Assembly (NCBI RefSeq): GCF_010233585.1
Contig: NZ_CP045997.1
Span: 7,987,896 to 8,051,895 of the forward strand
DNA length: 64,000 nt
Reading direction: 5' to 3'
Source of the DNA: Spirosoma endbachense
GTDB lineage: Bacteria > Bacteroidota > Bacteroidia > Cytophagales > Spirosomataceae
The notes under the pieces are model-generated. The model ran no database searches. It saw only the letters and a list, made by a program, of their open reading frames with translations, and was not told the DNA's origin. A program made the position numbers and the translations under genes. Below, piece by piece: positions 43,950 to 54,404 of the stretch; the stretch's first letter is position 1, and each line of letters starts with the position of its first letter.

Positions 43950-45155
43950 ATGGGTAAGTCGTCAACCAATTCTAAAACTAGCAGCAAAGGCCTAAATTTT
44001 AAACAGAATATTCTTAGCTATTTTGCCAATGCGGGTAATGCAATCATACCTGAACTCAGTAAGGAATTAACGATAAGCGTTCCTAAAGTGACTACAGTCG
44101 TTAATGAACTCATCAACGATGGGTTAGTGCAGGATTACGGTAAAATTGAATCGACGGGCGGACGTAAGCCTAATTTATATGGTGTCGTTCCTGATTCTGC
44201 CTTCTTTATTGGCGTCGATGTAAAACATAGTCACATCAATATCGGCCTGCTGAACCTCCAGAAAAGTCTGATTAAAGTTACTGAGAATCTGGCCTATAAA
44301 CTGGATAATACAGAAGAATCACTGGAAGTATTGTGCCAGTATATCAATGATTTCATTGCCAGCCTGCCCATTAATAAAGACCGGATTCTGGGCATTGGCC
44401 TGAATCTGTCGGGGCGGATCAACTATTCGACGGGCTATAGCTACAGTTTCTTTTTCTTCGGCGAGCAGCCACTGAGTGAAATTATCGAAAGCAAAGTAGG
44501 CATCCGGGTTTTTCTGGAAAATGACACGCGCGCCATGGCTTATGGCGAATTCTGCGTAGGCGCTGTCGGGAAAGAAAAAGATGTTCTGTTCCTGAATCTG
44601 GATTATGGTATTGGCGTCGGTATTCTGATTGATGGGCAGTTGTATTACGGTAAATCCGGCTATGCAGGGGAGTTAGGCCATATCCCGATTTTCGATAACG
44701 AACTCATTTGTCATTGTGGGAAAAAAGGTTGTCTGGAAACGGAAGCTTCCGGATGGGCGCTCACCCGTATGTTTCGCGAAAAGCTAAAGGAGGGATCAAC
44801 CTCTGTTTTATCCCGGAACGATACGCTTCCTGAATCGATCATGATGGAAGATATTATTCAGGCGGCAAAAAATGAAGATGTGCTGGCCATTGACCTGATC
44901 GCGCGGGTAGGCGATAGGCTCGGGCGTGGCATTGCCTTTCTGATCAATGTATTTAACCCCGAGCTGGTGATTCTGGGTGGTAGCCTTGCATCGACGGGCG
45001 ATTACATTGAACTGCCGATCAAGACGGCCATTAACAAGTATTCATTAAACCTGGTCAATACCGATACGCAACTGAAACTATCAAAGCTGGGTGAACATGC
45101 CGGTATTGTTGGAGCCTGTCTTCTGGTTAGAGATCGAGTACTAGCATTGATATAA
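43950..45155 (+). CDS. ROK family transcriptional regulator (NagC/Mlc type)
   Basis: 401 residues. The N-terminal winged helix (FKQNILSYFANAGNA, IPELSKELTISVPKVTTVV) binds DNA. The ROK sugar-binding domain follows with an ATP-site-like FFIGVDVKHSHI, the ENDTRAMAYGE block and the zinc motif CHCGKKGC preceded by GELGHIPI His. It is a sugar-responsive repressor or activator, typically for GlcNAc or related sugars in this type. It precedes AGE epimerase and a sugar transporter by 340 bp, which fits control of the amino-sugar cluster. Confidence 0.93.
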   Translation: MGKSSTNSKTSSKGLNFKQNILSYFANAGNAIIPELSKELTISVPKVTTVVNELINDGLVQDYGKIESTGGRKPNLYGVVPDSAFFIGVDVKHSHINIGLLNLQKSLIKVTENLAYKLDNTEESLEVLCQYINDFIASLPINKDRILGIGLNLSGRINYSTGYSYSFFFFGEQPLSEIIESKVGIRVFLENDTRAMAYGEFCVGAVGKEKDVLFLNLDYGIGVGILIDGQLYYGKSGYAGELGHIPIFDNELICHCGKKGCLETEASGWALTRMFREKLKEGSTSVLSRNDTLPESIMMEDIIQAAKNEDVLAIDLIARVGDRLGRGIAFLINVFNPELVILGGSLASTGDYIELPIKTAINKYSLNLVNTDTQLKLSKLGEHAGIVGACLLVRDRVLALI

Positions 45156-45497
45156 GTAGCAATCAAGAGGATATTATTTGGATAATCTGCTCTATTGTCA
45201 AATATATTACTGTTTATTGAATTATCTCGAAATACTATTACTAAATAAACAATTTTAGCGCTTACCAAAAAAAACTCGTCTGTAAGCTTGCGACAACAGT
45301 AGATAATGCTGTATTTCGCTTTATACTTAATAAGTGAATTTAATAAGTTAGTGATTCTTTATAATTGTTATTCATTTTGAGTTTCTTGATTGTAAAGATG
45401 ATTATTAAATAATTTGCTGCTGGTAAGCTGGTTCCAGAACCTGCATCAAGCAGCGAAAACACGGTTAGTTCAACACAAACGTTCATTACCTACTGCC
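45156..45497. other. Intergenic region upstream of the catabolic cluster
   Basis: 340 bp, AT-rich, with no gene and no strong hairpin. It must hold the promoter of the AGE-MFS-DUF4127-SusCD run and probably the ROK operator. I could not identify a palindrome confidently. Confidence 0.5.
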
Positions 45498-46691
45498 ATG
45501 CAGTTAAACGATTACCAACGTCTTTACCAGGACAATCTATTGAATGATGTCATTCCATTCTGGTTGAAAAACTCAGCAGACAAGGAGTTTGGCGGCTATT
45601 ATACCTGTCTCGACCGGAGAGGCTCCGTGTATGACACCGATAAGTTTGTCTGGTTACAGGCACGTCAGGTCTGGTGTTTCTCGATGCTCTACAACCGGGT
45701 CGAAAAGAAGCAGGAATGGCTCGATTTCGCCATTCAGGGCGCTGATTTTCTCAAAGAACACGGTCGCGATGAGTCCGGAAACTGGTATTTCTCACTCACC
45801 CGCGAAGGCAAACCACTCATTCAGCCGTACAATATTTTCTCCGATTGCTTCGCCACCATGGCGTTTGGGCAGTTGTATCAGGCAACGGGTATTAAAGAAT
45901 ACGCCAATATTGCTGTAGAAACGTTTCTGAACATTATCCACCGGAAGGATAATCCAAAAGGAGACTACAACAAAGCATTTCCGGAAACGCGGCCACTGAA
46001 GAGTTTTGCGTTACCCATGATTCTGTGCAATCTGGTACTGGAGATTGAACCCCTGTTAAAACCCGAATTGGTCGAGCAAACCATCGAATCGGGTATCCGT
46101 GCGGTCATGGAAGAGTTTTACCGCCCCGACCTTGGCCTGATTCTGGAGCATATTGCACCCGATGGTTCTTTCTCGGATTCGTTCGAAGGACGGTTGGTCA
46201 ATCCGGGTCATGGCCTCGAATCGATGTGGTTTATCATGGATCTGGCCGAGCGTTCGGGCGATCAGGCATTGATGCGTAAGGCAGTCGATCAGACGCTGTC
46301 TATTCTGGAATATGGCTGGGATAAGCAGTATGGCGGGATCTTCTATTTTCTGGATGTGAAAGGGTATCCGCCCCAGCAACTGGAATGGGATCAGAAGCTC
46401 TGGTGGGTACATATTGAAACCATCATCAGCTTGTTAAAAGGGTATCTGCACACGGGTGACGAACGTTGCTGGCAGTGGTTTGAGAAAGTACATGCCTACA
46501 CATGGGCGCATTTTCCGGATGACGAATACGGCGAATGGTTTGGCTATCTCAACCGGCAGGGCGAAGTGCTCTTACCGCTTAAAGGCGGCAAATGGAAAGG
46601 CTGCTTCCACATTCCGCGCGGTCTCTACCAGTGCTGGAAAACGCTGGAAGCCATCGCTGAGAAAAAAGCAAACACGCTCTTACAGGACTAA
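45498..46691 (+). CDS. AGE family epimerase/isomerase (N-acylglucosamine 2-epimerase type)
   Basis: 397 residues from the ATG at 45498; the longer in-frame TTG version adds a 28-residue non-family stretch. An (alpha/alpha)6 barrel: [20 protein letters not shown] in parts ([24 protein letters not shown]), [29 protein letters not shown] (His), [24 protein letters not shown] (His-Glu), with ending [15 protein letters not shown]. These blocks match the catalytic His residues of the N-acylglucosamine 2-epimerase family. It would interconvert GlcNAc and ManNAc or a related sugar. The MFS gene begins 5 bp after the stop, so they are an operon. Confidence 0.92.
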   Translation: MQLNDYQRLYQDNLLNDVIPFWLKNSADKEFGGYYTCLDRRGSVYDTDKFVWLQARQVWCFSMLYNRVEKKQEWLDFAIQGADFLKEHGRDESGNWYFSLTREGKPLIQPYNIFSDCFATMAFGQLYQATGIKEYANIAVETFLNIIHRKDNPKGDYNKAFPETRPLKSFALPMILCNLVLEIEPLLKPELVEQTIESGIRAVMEEFYRPDLGLILEHIAPDGSFSDSFEGRLVNPGHGLESMWFIMDLAERSGDQALMRKAVDQTLSILEYGWDKQYGGIFYFLDVKGYPPQQLEWDQKLWWVHIETIISLLKGYLHTGDERCWQWFEKVHAYTWAHFPDDEYGEWFGYLNRQGEVLLPLKGGKWKGCFHIPRGLYQCWKTLEAIAEKKANTLLQD

Positions 46692-46696
46692 CACGA

Positions 46697-47938
46697 ATGG
46701 CAAACCTCCCTGCACAAACCATAACGGTTGACGAACAGTCCGGACAAACGGCCCAGAATTATACCCCGGCGTTGCTATCGCTGGCGGTGCTGTATTTCAT
46801 GATGGGCTTTATCACCTGTCTGAACGATACGCTGGTTCCGTTTTTTAAGAAGGGTTTCAGTCTGACGTATTCTCAATCATCGCTGGTTCAGTTTTACTTC
46901 TTTCTGACCTACGGCATCATGTCGATCCCGGCCGGGAAAATCGTAGAGAAAGTGGGCTACAAGACCGGTATGGTCATGGGGTTTGCCATTGCTGCAGTGG
47001 GAGCAATTCTGTTTTTTCCCGCTTCGGCGCTGCATTTATACGCCCTGTTTCTGGCTGCTCTGTTCATCATTGCCATTGGTATTGTGTTGTTGCAGGTGGC
47101 AGCCAATCCATACATCACCATATTGGGACCGGCAAAAACGGCCTCTTCCCGGCTAACGCTAATTCAGGGAGTAGGCTCCATCGGAACCACCGTCGCACCG
47201 TTGTTTGGGGCTTATTTTATTCTGGCTCCACTCGAACAAAGCCATGCATCGAGCGATGCCGTCCGGTATCCATACCTGGGAATCGCTGCGTTGCTGGCTT
47301 GTATTGCGCTGGTTGTGTGGCGACTTCGCTTACCTGTTATCAAAGCAGTTACCGGGACAAATGAGGTTGAATCCGGAAAAAGTGTTTTCTCGTTTCGGAA
47401 TCTTCGGTTCGGCCTCGGCGGTATTTTCTGCTATGTCGGTGCCGAAGTGTCCATTGGTACTTTTCTGACGAACTACATTACGGATGCCATCCATATCTCG
47501 GAAAAAGAAGCGAACAGCTATGTGGCTTTCTATTGGGGGAGTATGCTGGTTGGCCGGTTTGTGGGTGCGCTTCTGCTAAAATCGGTGAAGCCGTCCTCCA
47601 TTCTGGCTGTTTGCGCTACCCTAGCCATCGGACTGGTTGCGATTTCGATCAATTCGGCGGGCTATCTGGCCGTCTGGACAATGATCGCTGTTGGGTTGTG
47701 TAACTCCATCATGTTCGCGATCATTTTTTCGCTGGCGGTGCAGGGGCTGGGCAAATTCACGACCCAGGCTTCGGGTTTGCTCTCAACAGCCATTGCGGGC
47801 GGGGCCATTGTGTCGTTCTGTCAGGGTCTGCTGATCGATCATTTTACGTGGCCTATTGCCTTTCTGCTGCCTATTGTCTGCTATGGTTATATCCTTTTCT
47901 ACGGGATCAACGGCTATAAAGCGGCTACTGACCTATAA
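46697..47938 (+). CDS. FucP/NagP-like MFS sugar transporter
   Basis: 413 residues with twelve hydrophobic segments. Start (LSLAVLYFMMGFITCLNDTL, in part FMMGFITCLNDTLVP) and the QVAANPYITILGP block are hallmarks of the FucP-type proton symporter family used for fucose, glucose, GlcNAc and related sugars in Bacteroidota. The SSRLTLIQGVGSIGTTVAP block follows. It is an inner-membrane importer for the sugar released by GH20 in the periplasm. It starts 5 bp after the epimerase gene and ends 19 bp before the DUF4127 start. Confidence 0.92.
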   Translation: MANLPAQTITVDEQSGQTAQNYTPALLSLAVLYFMMGFITCLNDTLVPFFKKGFSLTYSQSSLVQFYFFLTYGIMSIPAGKIVEKVGYKTGMVMGFAIAAVGAILFFPASALHLYALFLAALFIIAIGIVLLQVAANPYITILGPAKTASSRLTLIQGVGSIGTTVAPLFGAYFILAPLEQSHASSDAVRYPYLGIAALLACIALVVWRLRLPVIKAVTGTNEVESGKSVFSFRNLRFGLGGIFCYVGAEVSIGTFLTNYITDAIHISEKEANSYVAFYWGSMLVGRFVGALLLKSVKPSSILAVCATLAIGLVAISINSAGYLAVWTMIAVGLCNSIMFAIIFSLAVQGLGKFTTQASGLLSTAIAGGAIVSFCQGLLIDHFTWPIAFLLPIVCYGYILFYGINGYKAATDL

Positions 47939-47957
47939 TTTTCTCCCTTCCAAAAAC

Positions 47958-49577
47958 ATGACTCGTTTCCTAACCTTTCTTGTGTTCTTTGCTGGCTTTG
48001 GCCTTTCGGCTTTTGGGGGCAAAGATCCTGCCTACAACGCACGGATTCTGCTGATTCCGCTCGATGACCGTCCGCCCTGCTTACAGTTTACGCAGCGGAT
48101 GGGCCTCATTGGCGATGCGCAGGTCGTTACACCACCTTTGGAGCTACTCGGTCGATTTACGACACCCGGCCAGTCCGACAAAATCATTACCTGGTTGCAG
48201 CAACAGGATCTGAAGTCGTTCGATGCCGCCATTATCGCGCTCGATATGCTGGCCTATGGAGGATTGGTTGGTTCGCGGGTGCATGATGTGCCCTTCGAGG
48301 TAGCCATCAAACGGCTCGACATTGTAGCGACTATGCGTAAGCGGGCACCCGGTTTGAAAATTTACGGGCAAAGTGTCGTGATGCGCCTTGCTCCGACCGC
48401 CGATCGCAAGAATGGTGCGTACCGCGAAAAGCTGGCTCACTGGGCCGAAATTTCGGTGGCTACCGATCCGGCAGCAAAGGCCGAAACCGCAAAACTGGAG
48501 CAGGAAATCCCGGCCGAAGGCTTGGCAGACTACAAACAGGCTCGTTCCCGCAACCTGCGGGTGAACCAACAGGCCATTGACCTGGTTCGGCGGGGAATTA
48601 TCGATTACCTCTTATTGACACAGGATGACGCCAAGCCGAAGGGTGTTCATATTGCCGATCGGGAAACACTGATCACAGAAACCAGACGGCTAAAGCTGAC
48701 CGACAAAATTGCCGTACAACCCGGCGCCGACGAGGTGTCGATGCTATTATTGGCGCGCGCCCTCAACAAGCATGCAACCTATTCGCCGAAGGTGAAAGCC
48801 GTTTACTCCTCAGAAAAGCTTGGTAACACGGTGATGCCTTTCGAAGATCGGCCTTTGCGACAGACGGTTAGCTATCATATCAAAGCTACCGGTTCGCAGG
48901 AGGTAAATGATGAGCGCGATGCCGATGTCCTGTATTACGTCTTTGCATCACGGTTTGAACCCGGTCGGGCCGACAGCTTTGCGGATGAAATAGATGCGAA
49001 AATCAAACAGAGCAAGCGTGTCATAGTCGCCGATATCGACCCGAAAGGCGATGTACAGGGAGGAGATACCCCCTTTACGATGGCACTGGAAAAACGGCAT
49101 TTATTGCCTGAATTGAGCGGTTATGCGTCCTGGAATACGGCGGGCAACACCATCGGAACCGCTTTGCCGCAGGGAGTGATTTTTACGCTGGCTCAAGCAA
49201 AACGAATGAAACAATCCAGCGTGGCCAATCGCATCTGGACGGCCCAGAACTGGTTTCTGATTCACCGGGTTCTGGACGATTATTATTTCCACAACCTGAT
49301 CCGGGCGAAGGCCAATCAGTTTGCCAAACAGGTCGGGCGGAGTTCGACGCTCATGAGTGATGAGACAACCAGCCAGGTTGAAGCGTACTGCCTGGGACTT
49401 CTCCGGCAATCATTCGATGAACTGGTTACCAATTACGAACAGAAGCGACCCGGAAGCTTACAGCAGGCCGTTCGCTGTACGAAACCCATCGCCTTACAGT
49501 TTGACCTCCCCTGGAACCGCACCTTCGAAGCCATGATCGATTTTACGATAAGCTGTCAGTCTGTTCCCGAAAACTAA
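47958..49577 (+). CDS. DUF4127 family protein, secreted
   Basis: 539 residues from the ATG at 47958; the longer in-frame version starts inside the MFS gene and is not credible. Signal MTRFLTFLVFFAGFGLSAFG. The family signature ARILLIPLDDRPPCLQF opens the mature protein, followed by ITWLQQQDLKSFDAAIIALDMLAYGGLVGSR (parts AAIIALDMLAYGG, LVGSR), YLLLTQDDAKPKGVH, QPGADEVSMLLLARAL, VIVADIDPKGDVQGGD and YASWNTAGNTIG. Conserved Asp, Asn and Arg residues suggest an enzyme with a metal or sugar site, but no activity has been assigned to the family that I can state. It lies between the sugar importer and SusC, which makes it a candidate for processing the same sugar. Confidence 0.9.
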   Translation: MTRFLTFLVFFAGFGLSAFGGKDPAYNARILLIPLDDRPPCLQFTQRMGLIGDAQVVTPPLELLGRFTTPGQSDKIITWLQQQDLKSFDAAIIALDMLAYGGLVGSRVHDVPFEVAIKRLDIVATMRKRAPGLKIYGQSVVMRLAPTADRKNGAYREKLAHWAEISVATDPAAKAETAKLEQEIPAEGLADYKQARSRNLRVNQQAIDLVRRGIIDYLLLTQDDAKPKGVHIADRETLITETRRLKLTDKIAVQPGADEVSMLLLARALNKHATYSPKVKAVYSSEKLGNTVMPFEDRPLRQTVSYHIKATGSQEVNDERDADVLYYVFASRFEPGRADSFADEIDAKIKQSKRVIVADIDPKGDVQGGDTPFTMALEKRHLLPELSGYASWNTAGNTIGTALPQGVIFTLAQAKRMKQSSVANRIWTAQNWFLIHRVLDDYYFHNLIRAKANQFAKQVGRSSTLMSDETTSQVEAYCLGLLRQSFDELVTNYEQKRPGSLQQAVRCTKPIALQFDLPWNRTFEAMIDFTISCQSVPEN

Positions 49578-49616
49578 TCCTCGTTTTCTCTTTACTAACA
49601 CCAGATAAATTTAATT

Positions 49617-52600
49617 ATGCAACACTTATTTACGCAGAGATGGCGTATAAGCTGGCTATTGGCTTTGCTGATTACGTTGTGTCAACACGCCAATGTTTTT
49701 GCCCAGGGCCAGGTGCTTCGGGGGAAAGTTACCGATGCGAACGGGGCCGTTCTGCCGGGGGTGACCGTGGTTGTCAAAAACACGACTTTGGGGACCACAA
49801 CAGACGCGGATGGGCGTTATACGCTTCGGGTGAATGAGCAAAGTGGTACGCTCGTGTTTTCGTTCATGGGAACAGTGGGCAAAGAAATCCCGTTCAATGG
49901 GGCCGGTGAGTATGATGCCTCGCTGGCCGAAGACACCAAAACGCTGAATGAGGTAGTTGTGGTTGGTTATGGAACACAGAAGAAAGTGAATCTGACCGGT
50001 TCTGTGGCTGTAATCGAAAGCAAATCGCTCACAAATCGGCAGGTAGGTTCAACATCGCTGGCGTTGCAGGGAGCCGCACCGGGTGTCACCATCACCCAGC
50101 AATCGGGTGTGCCGGGCGGTGATGCAGGAACGATTCGTATTCGGGGAGTCGGTTCGATCAATGCCGGGCAGAACCCGTTGATTCTGGTCGATAACGTCGA
50201 GATGAGCCTGGATGCCATCGATCCCAATAACATTGCCAGCATTTCGATTCTGAAAGATGCCGCTGCTGCTGCCGTGTATGGTTCGCGGGCCGCCAATGGT
50301 GTTGTGCTGGTTACGACCAAACGGGGCGCAAAAGGCGTCAATGTCAGTTATAACGCCTACGGCCTGAAGCAGGAACCAACTGATTTACCCCAAAAAGTAA
50401 ATGGGCTGGAGCACATGAAATTCTGGGATGTGGCTCAGGCCAATAGTGGCCTTCCGGCCGCGTTTACCCAGCAAATTGCAGCTTATGAGAAAAATGGGCC
50501 GGATAACCTGACGTTGTTCAACACCGATTGGCGGAAGTTGGTATTGACCAATAATGGTCTGATGCAGAACCATAACCTCAATGTATCGATAGGCGGAGAG
50601 CGTGTCAAATTGTTCGCATCGGGCAGCTTTCTGGATCAGAATGGGTTGACGGCCAACACGAATTATAAACGGATGGACCTGCGGTTCAATACCGATGTAG
50701 CCATCACCAATAAGCTGTCGGCCTCGATGGATCTGGTGCTGAATAAATCGAACCGCCTGTGGCCGGGGCAGAATACTCCCCAGTACATTATTCGCGAAAT
50801 GCTGGGTTTCCCGGCCATTACGCCCGGTCAGTATAGTACCGGCCAGTGGGGCGAGGGCTGGTCGAACGCAAACCCGGCAGCTCAGGCGCAGGACGGTGGT
50901 TTTAACCGGAATCTGACCGATTCGCAGATCATCAAAGGGTCACTGACTTATACGCCGATTCCTGGCCTGGAGTTACTCGCAACCTACAGCGCCAACTACT
51001 ACACGTCGCGCAATCGACAGTTTATGGACCAGTACGACATCTATAATGCCGATGTGGCCAACAATACGCTCGTTTTTGCGCGGCCCTGGCCAGCTCTGAA
51101 TTCGCTGAGTGACAATTATTCGCAGAACTACCAGAATCTGTTCCGGGCGCAGGCTACCTATAACAAATCGTTTGGTAAACACGGCTTTACGCTATTGGGC
51201 GGCTTCAGCACCGAAGATTTTCGGACCAGTTTTGTGAATACATTCCGCCAGAATCTGCTCTCTCCCGACCGACCCTACCTGAACAGTGGCGATCAACTGG
51301 GGCAAAGCATGAGCGGTGGCGAAAGCCGTTACTCGATGGTGTCGGCCTATGGTCGGCTGAACTATAATTACGACGAAAAATACCTGCTGGAAGTGAATGG
51401 TCGCTGGGATGCGTCATCGCGGTTCAGGGAGAGCAACTGGTGGCAACTGTTTCCGTCCGTGTCGGCAGGCTGGCGGCTTTCACAGGAAAAATTCTGGGCG
51501 GGGATCAATAAAGTGGTCAACGAAGCGAAAATTCGGGCATCGTATGGTTCGCTGGGAAACCAGAACCTGATCCGGAGCGGTGTAGCCGACTATTACCCGA
51601 CGTATTCACTGTTTAACTCGGGTTCGGCCTATAACTACTATTTCAACAACACCGTCAATCCGGGCTACGCACTAACAACGGCGGCTAACCCCAACATACG
51701 CTGGGAAACCTCGAAAATTCTGGATATCGGTGGCGACTTCAGTTTGCTGCGCAATCGCCTGAACATAACGGCCGATTTCTTCCAGCGCGACATTGTCGAC
51801 ATGCTCCAGCTGGTGCCGGTTCCGGCCTATGTTGGCCTTACAGCCCCTTTTGTCAATTCCGGTTCGATGCGCAATCAAGGCTGGGAGCTGGGGATTGGCT
51901 GGCGTGACAAAATCCGCGATTTCAGCTATCAGGTGCAGGTAAATGCATCGGATGTAAAGAATACGCTGCTCAATAATGGCGGAAAACAGATTATCAACGG
52001 AGCCACGATTCAGCAGGAAGGCTACGCACTGGATTCGTATTACGGCTACATCGCCGATGGGCTGTTTCAGAGCGCAGAGGAAGTGAAGAATGCACCCTTT
52101 CAATACGGAAACTCGGCTGCGGGCGATATTCGGTACCGCGACATCAGTGGCCCTAATGGTGTTCCGGATAACAAAATCGACAGCTACGACCGGGCCATTC
52201 TGGGCAATTATTTCCCTCGTTACGAATATAGCGTGAACCTGTCGGCACAATATAAAGGCTTCGACTTCACGGCTTTTTTCCAGGGCGTTGGCAAGAAAGA
52301 TAATTACCTGTCAGGCACGGCGGCACAGCCATTCTACTCCGCAAACTTCCAGGGAACCATGTTTGAGTACCAGAAAGACTACTGGTCGCCGGAAAATACC
52401 GGAGCCGCTTACCCCCGCCTGACGGTCAACAGTATTCCGAATAATTACGTTACGTCGTCCTTCTGGGTGCGGTCAGCTGCTTATCTGCGCCTGAAAAATG
52501 TCGTTGTGGGCTATACACTGCCAACCGTTTTGACCACGAAAGTGAAAATCAAGTCAGCGCGGGTCTATGTGAGTGGCCAGAACCTGGTTACCTGGACGAA

Positions 52601-52697
52601 GTTCTTCCCCGGCTTCGATCCGGAGCAACGTGATACCGGCGGTGAATTTTACCCCATCATGCGAACCTACACCGTTGGTCTGAACATCAATTTCTAA
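49617..52697 (+). CDS. SusC/RagA family TonB-linked outer-membrane transporter (amino-sugar locus)
   Basis: 1026 residues. Signal ending near ANVFAQ; regulatory-like domain LRGKVTDANGAVLPGVTV; plug LNEVVVVGYGTQKKVNLTG; SusC signature ISILKDAAAAAVYGSRAAN in parts (ILKDAAAAAVYGSR); barrel ending YTVGLNINF. It is 40 bp after DUF4127 and 4 bp before its SusD partner, so translation of the two is coupled. It probably imports an amino-sugar-containing glycan, by context. Confidence 0.95.
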   Translation: MQHLFTQRWRISWLLALLITLCQHANVFAQGQVLRGKVTDANGAVLPGVTVVVKNTTLGTTTDADGRYTLRVNEQSGTLVFSFMGTVGKEIPFNGAGEYDASLAEDTKTLNEVVVVGYGTQKKVNLTGSVAVIESKSLTNRQVGSTSLALQGAAPGVTITQQSGVPGGDAGTIRIRGVGSINAGQNPLILVDNVEMSLDAIDPNNIASISILKDAAAAAVYGSRAANGVVLVTTKRGAKGVNVSYNAYGLKQEPTDLPQKVNGLEHMKFWDVAQANSGLPAAFTQQIAAYEKNGPDNLTLFNTDWRKLVLTNNGLMQNHNLNVSIGGERVKLFASGSFLDQNGLTANTNYKRMDLRFNTDVAITNKLSASMDLVLNKSNRLWPGQNTPQYIIREMLGFPAITPGQYSTGQWGEGWSNANPAAQAQDGGFNRNLTDSQIIKGSLTYTPIPGLELLATYSANYYTSRNRQFMDQYDIYNADVANNTLVFARPWPALNSLSDNYSQNYQNLFRAQATYNKSFGKHGFTLLGGFSTEDFRTSFVNTFRQNLLSPDRPYLNSGDQLGQSMSGGESRYSMVSAYGRLNYNYDEKYLLEVNGRWDASSRFRESNWWQLFPSVSAGWRLSQEKFWAGINKVVNEAKIRASYGSLGNQNLIRSGVADYYPTYSLFNSGSAYNYYFNNTVNPGYALTTAANPNIRWETSKILDIGGDFSLLRNRLNITADFFQRDIVDMLQLVPVPAYVGLTAPFVNSGSMRNQGWELGIGWRDKIRDFSYQVQVNASDVKNTLLNNGGKQIINGATIQQEGYALDSYYGYIADGLFQSAEEVKNAPFQYGNSAAGDIRYRDISGPNGVPDNKIDSYDRAILGNYFPRYEYSVNLSAQYKGFDFTAFFQGVGKKDNYLSGTAAQPFYSANFQGTMFEYQKDYWSPENTGAAYPRLTVNSIPNNYVTSSFWVRSAAYLRLKNVVVGYTLPTVLTTKVKIKSARVYVSGQNLVTWTKFFPGFDPEQRDTGGEFYPIMRTYTVGLNINF

Positions 52698-52701
52698 AGC
52701 C

Positions 52702-54396
52702 ATGAAAAAAAGATTTCTCTACATAACAAGTTTGTGCCTGTCGATGACCTTGTTTTCGGGCTGCAAAGATTATCTCGAACAGGTCCCGCTGGATGCCCCG
52801 GCCACGGGTCAGTTTTTTAATAACCAGACCGAGATGAATGTTGCCCTGAATGGCATTTACAAATCGGCTTACTGGAATACTGGAAATACACCCTATCAGT
52901 CGATTATGGACGGCTGGACCGATATTGCCCTATTGCGGGCGGTTGATTTGGGTGAAGGTAATTTCGACGTGTTCAATGCGCACCCAAAAGCCATCTGGAC
53001 ATTTGCCTACACCACCATTCAGCAGGCGAATACGATGCTCGAAGGCATGGAAGTTGGCAAAAACAATGTGCCAGCCGCTGCCTATAACCGACTTCAGGCC
53101 GAAGCGCGGGTGTTACGGGCCTACGCCTATTTTTATCTGGTATTTATGTTTGGCGATGTACCCCTGATCACCAAACCTTTACTGCCAACGGAGTTTTATT
53201 CGCAAACCCGCACGCCTAAAGCGGACGTCATCAAGTTTATTTACAGCGAATTAGATGCTGCCGCAGCCGTTCTGGCATGGGCTCCTGCCGATCCGGGTCG
53301 GATGAGCAAGGCGGTTGCGCTGGGCTATAAGGCACGTACGGCGCTTTTCAACAAAGAATATCAGGTTGCGGCCGATGCTGCCAAACAGATTATGGATGGG
53401 GCCGGGCTGAATCTGAATCCAAACTTTGGTGAGTTGTTCACGCGGACGGGGCAGACGGCCAATGCCGGGAAAGAGATCATGTACCAGATTCTTCATTCGG
53501 AAGCCGATGCGAATTCGATCACGTACCTTCCGTTGGGCAGTATTTCGCGGGCGGCTGGTGGTCAGTCCGGGCGGTTTCCGCAACAACGGCTGGTCGATAT
53601 GTTCGAAGCAAAAGACGGAAAACGGATCGATGAGTCGGCGGTGTATGATCCGGCTAAACCCAGCCGAAATCGTGATCTTCGGTTAAAGTATACGGTAGCG
53701 ATTCCGGGCGATACGATTTCCATGAACCTGAAAACGCTGGTATACGACATTTACAAGAACACGACCTCGTTCAGAAATGCGAGTGGAGCCTGGACAACCA
53801 GCACCAACGCTGATTTTGACAATGCCTTTGGACCGTCTAAAAGTGGCGTCGGCTTACTGCATGCCAAATACACGTTGACGGCCGAAGATGCGTTTACGGC
53901 GCGGGTTGGATTCATCATGATGCGCTACGCCGAAATCCTGCTGATGTATGCCGAAGCCAAAATTGAGCTCAACCAACTCGACGATTCGGTGATCAACGCC
54001 ATGAATCTGGTGCGAAAACGCGCCGGGCAACCAACCGTGGAGGTGGCCATTCAGAAAGACCAGAATAAACTCCGTCAGTTGATTCGTCGGGAGCGCGTTG
54101 CCGAGCTGGCGATGGAGGGCTTCCGTTGGTTCGATATTCGCCGGTGGGGAATCGCTGATATTGCCATGCCACAGCCGGTGATGGGTGCTGCCAAAGATCC
54201 GGCCAAAGTACCTGCGTCCCCGACCTTTAAAACGAGTACTACCCACGATCTCAACAGTATTCCCGTTTACACAGGCAGCGAAAATCTACGCTACGTGCGC
54301 GAAAACCGATTCTGGTATCCAAAGCTTACCTTGCTGCCCGTTCCACAATCTGAACGCGACATTAACCCACTGCTGACCCAAAATTCTGGTTGGTAG
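52702..54396 (+). CDS. RagB/SusD family lipoprotein (amino-sugar locus)
   Basis: 564 residues. Signal MKKRFLYITSLCLSMTLFSG with lipobox Cys in FSGCKDYLEQ. SusD helices RLQAEARVLRAYAYFYLVFM, KAVALGYKARTALFNKEY, RYAEILLMYAEAKIELNQL and RVAELAMEGFRWFDIRRWG (part GFRWFDIRRW); ending LLPVPQSERDINPLL is the classical SusD C-terminus. It pairs with SusC 4 bp upstream. Confidence 0.95.
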   Translation: MKKRFLYITSLCLSMTLFSGCKDYLEQVPLDAPATGQFFNNQTEMNVALNGIYKSAYWNTGNTPYQSIMDGWTDIALLRAVDLGEGNFDVFNAHPKAIWTFAYTTIQQANTMLEGMEVGKNNVPAAAYNRLQAEARVLRAYAYFYLVFMFGDVPLITKPLLPTEFYSQTRTPKADVIKFIYSELDAAAAVLAWAPADPGRMSKAVALGYKARTALFNKEYQVAADAAKQIMDGAGLNLNPNFGELFTRTGQTANAGKEIMYQILHSEADANSITYLPLGSISRAAGGQSGRFPQQRLVDMFEAKDGKRIDESAVYDPAKPSRNRDLRLKYTVAIPGDTISMNLKTLVYDIYKNTTSFRNASGAWTTSTNADFDNAFGPSKSGVGLLHAKYTLTAEDAFTARVGFIMMRYAEILLMYAEAKIELNQLDDSVINAMNLVRKRAGQPTVEVAIQKDQNKLRQLIRRERVAELAMEGFRWFDIRRWGIADIAMPQPVMGAAKDPAKVPASPTFKTSTTHDLNSIPVYTGSENLRYVRENRFWYPKLTLLPVPQSERDINPLLTQNSGW

Positions 54397-54404
54397 AATC
54401 AGTA

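Noticed and set aside
47856..47957. Longer start for the DUF4127 gene
   Set aside because: It lies inside the MFS gene and would place the clear signal peptide in the interior.
51672..52250. 192-codon minus-strand ORF
   Set aside because: Antisense shadow of the SusC gene at 49617.
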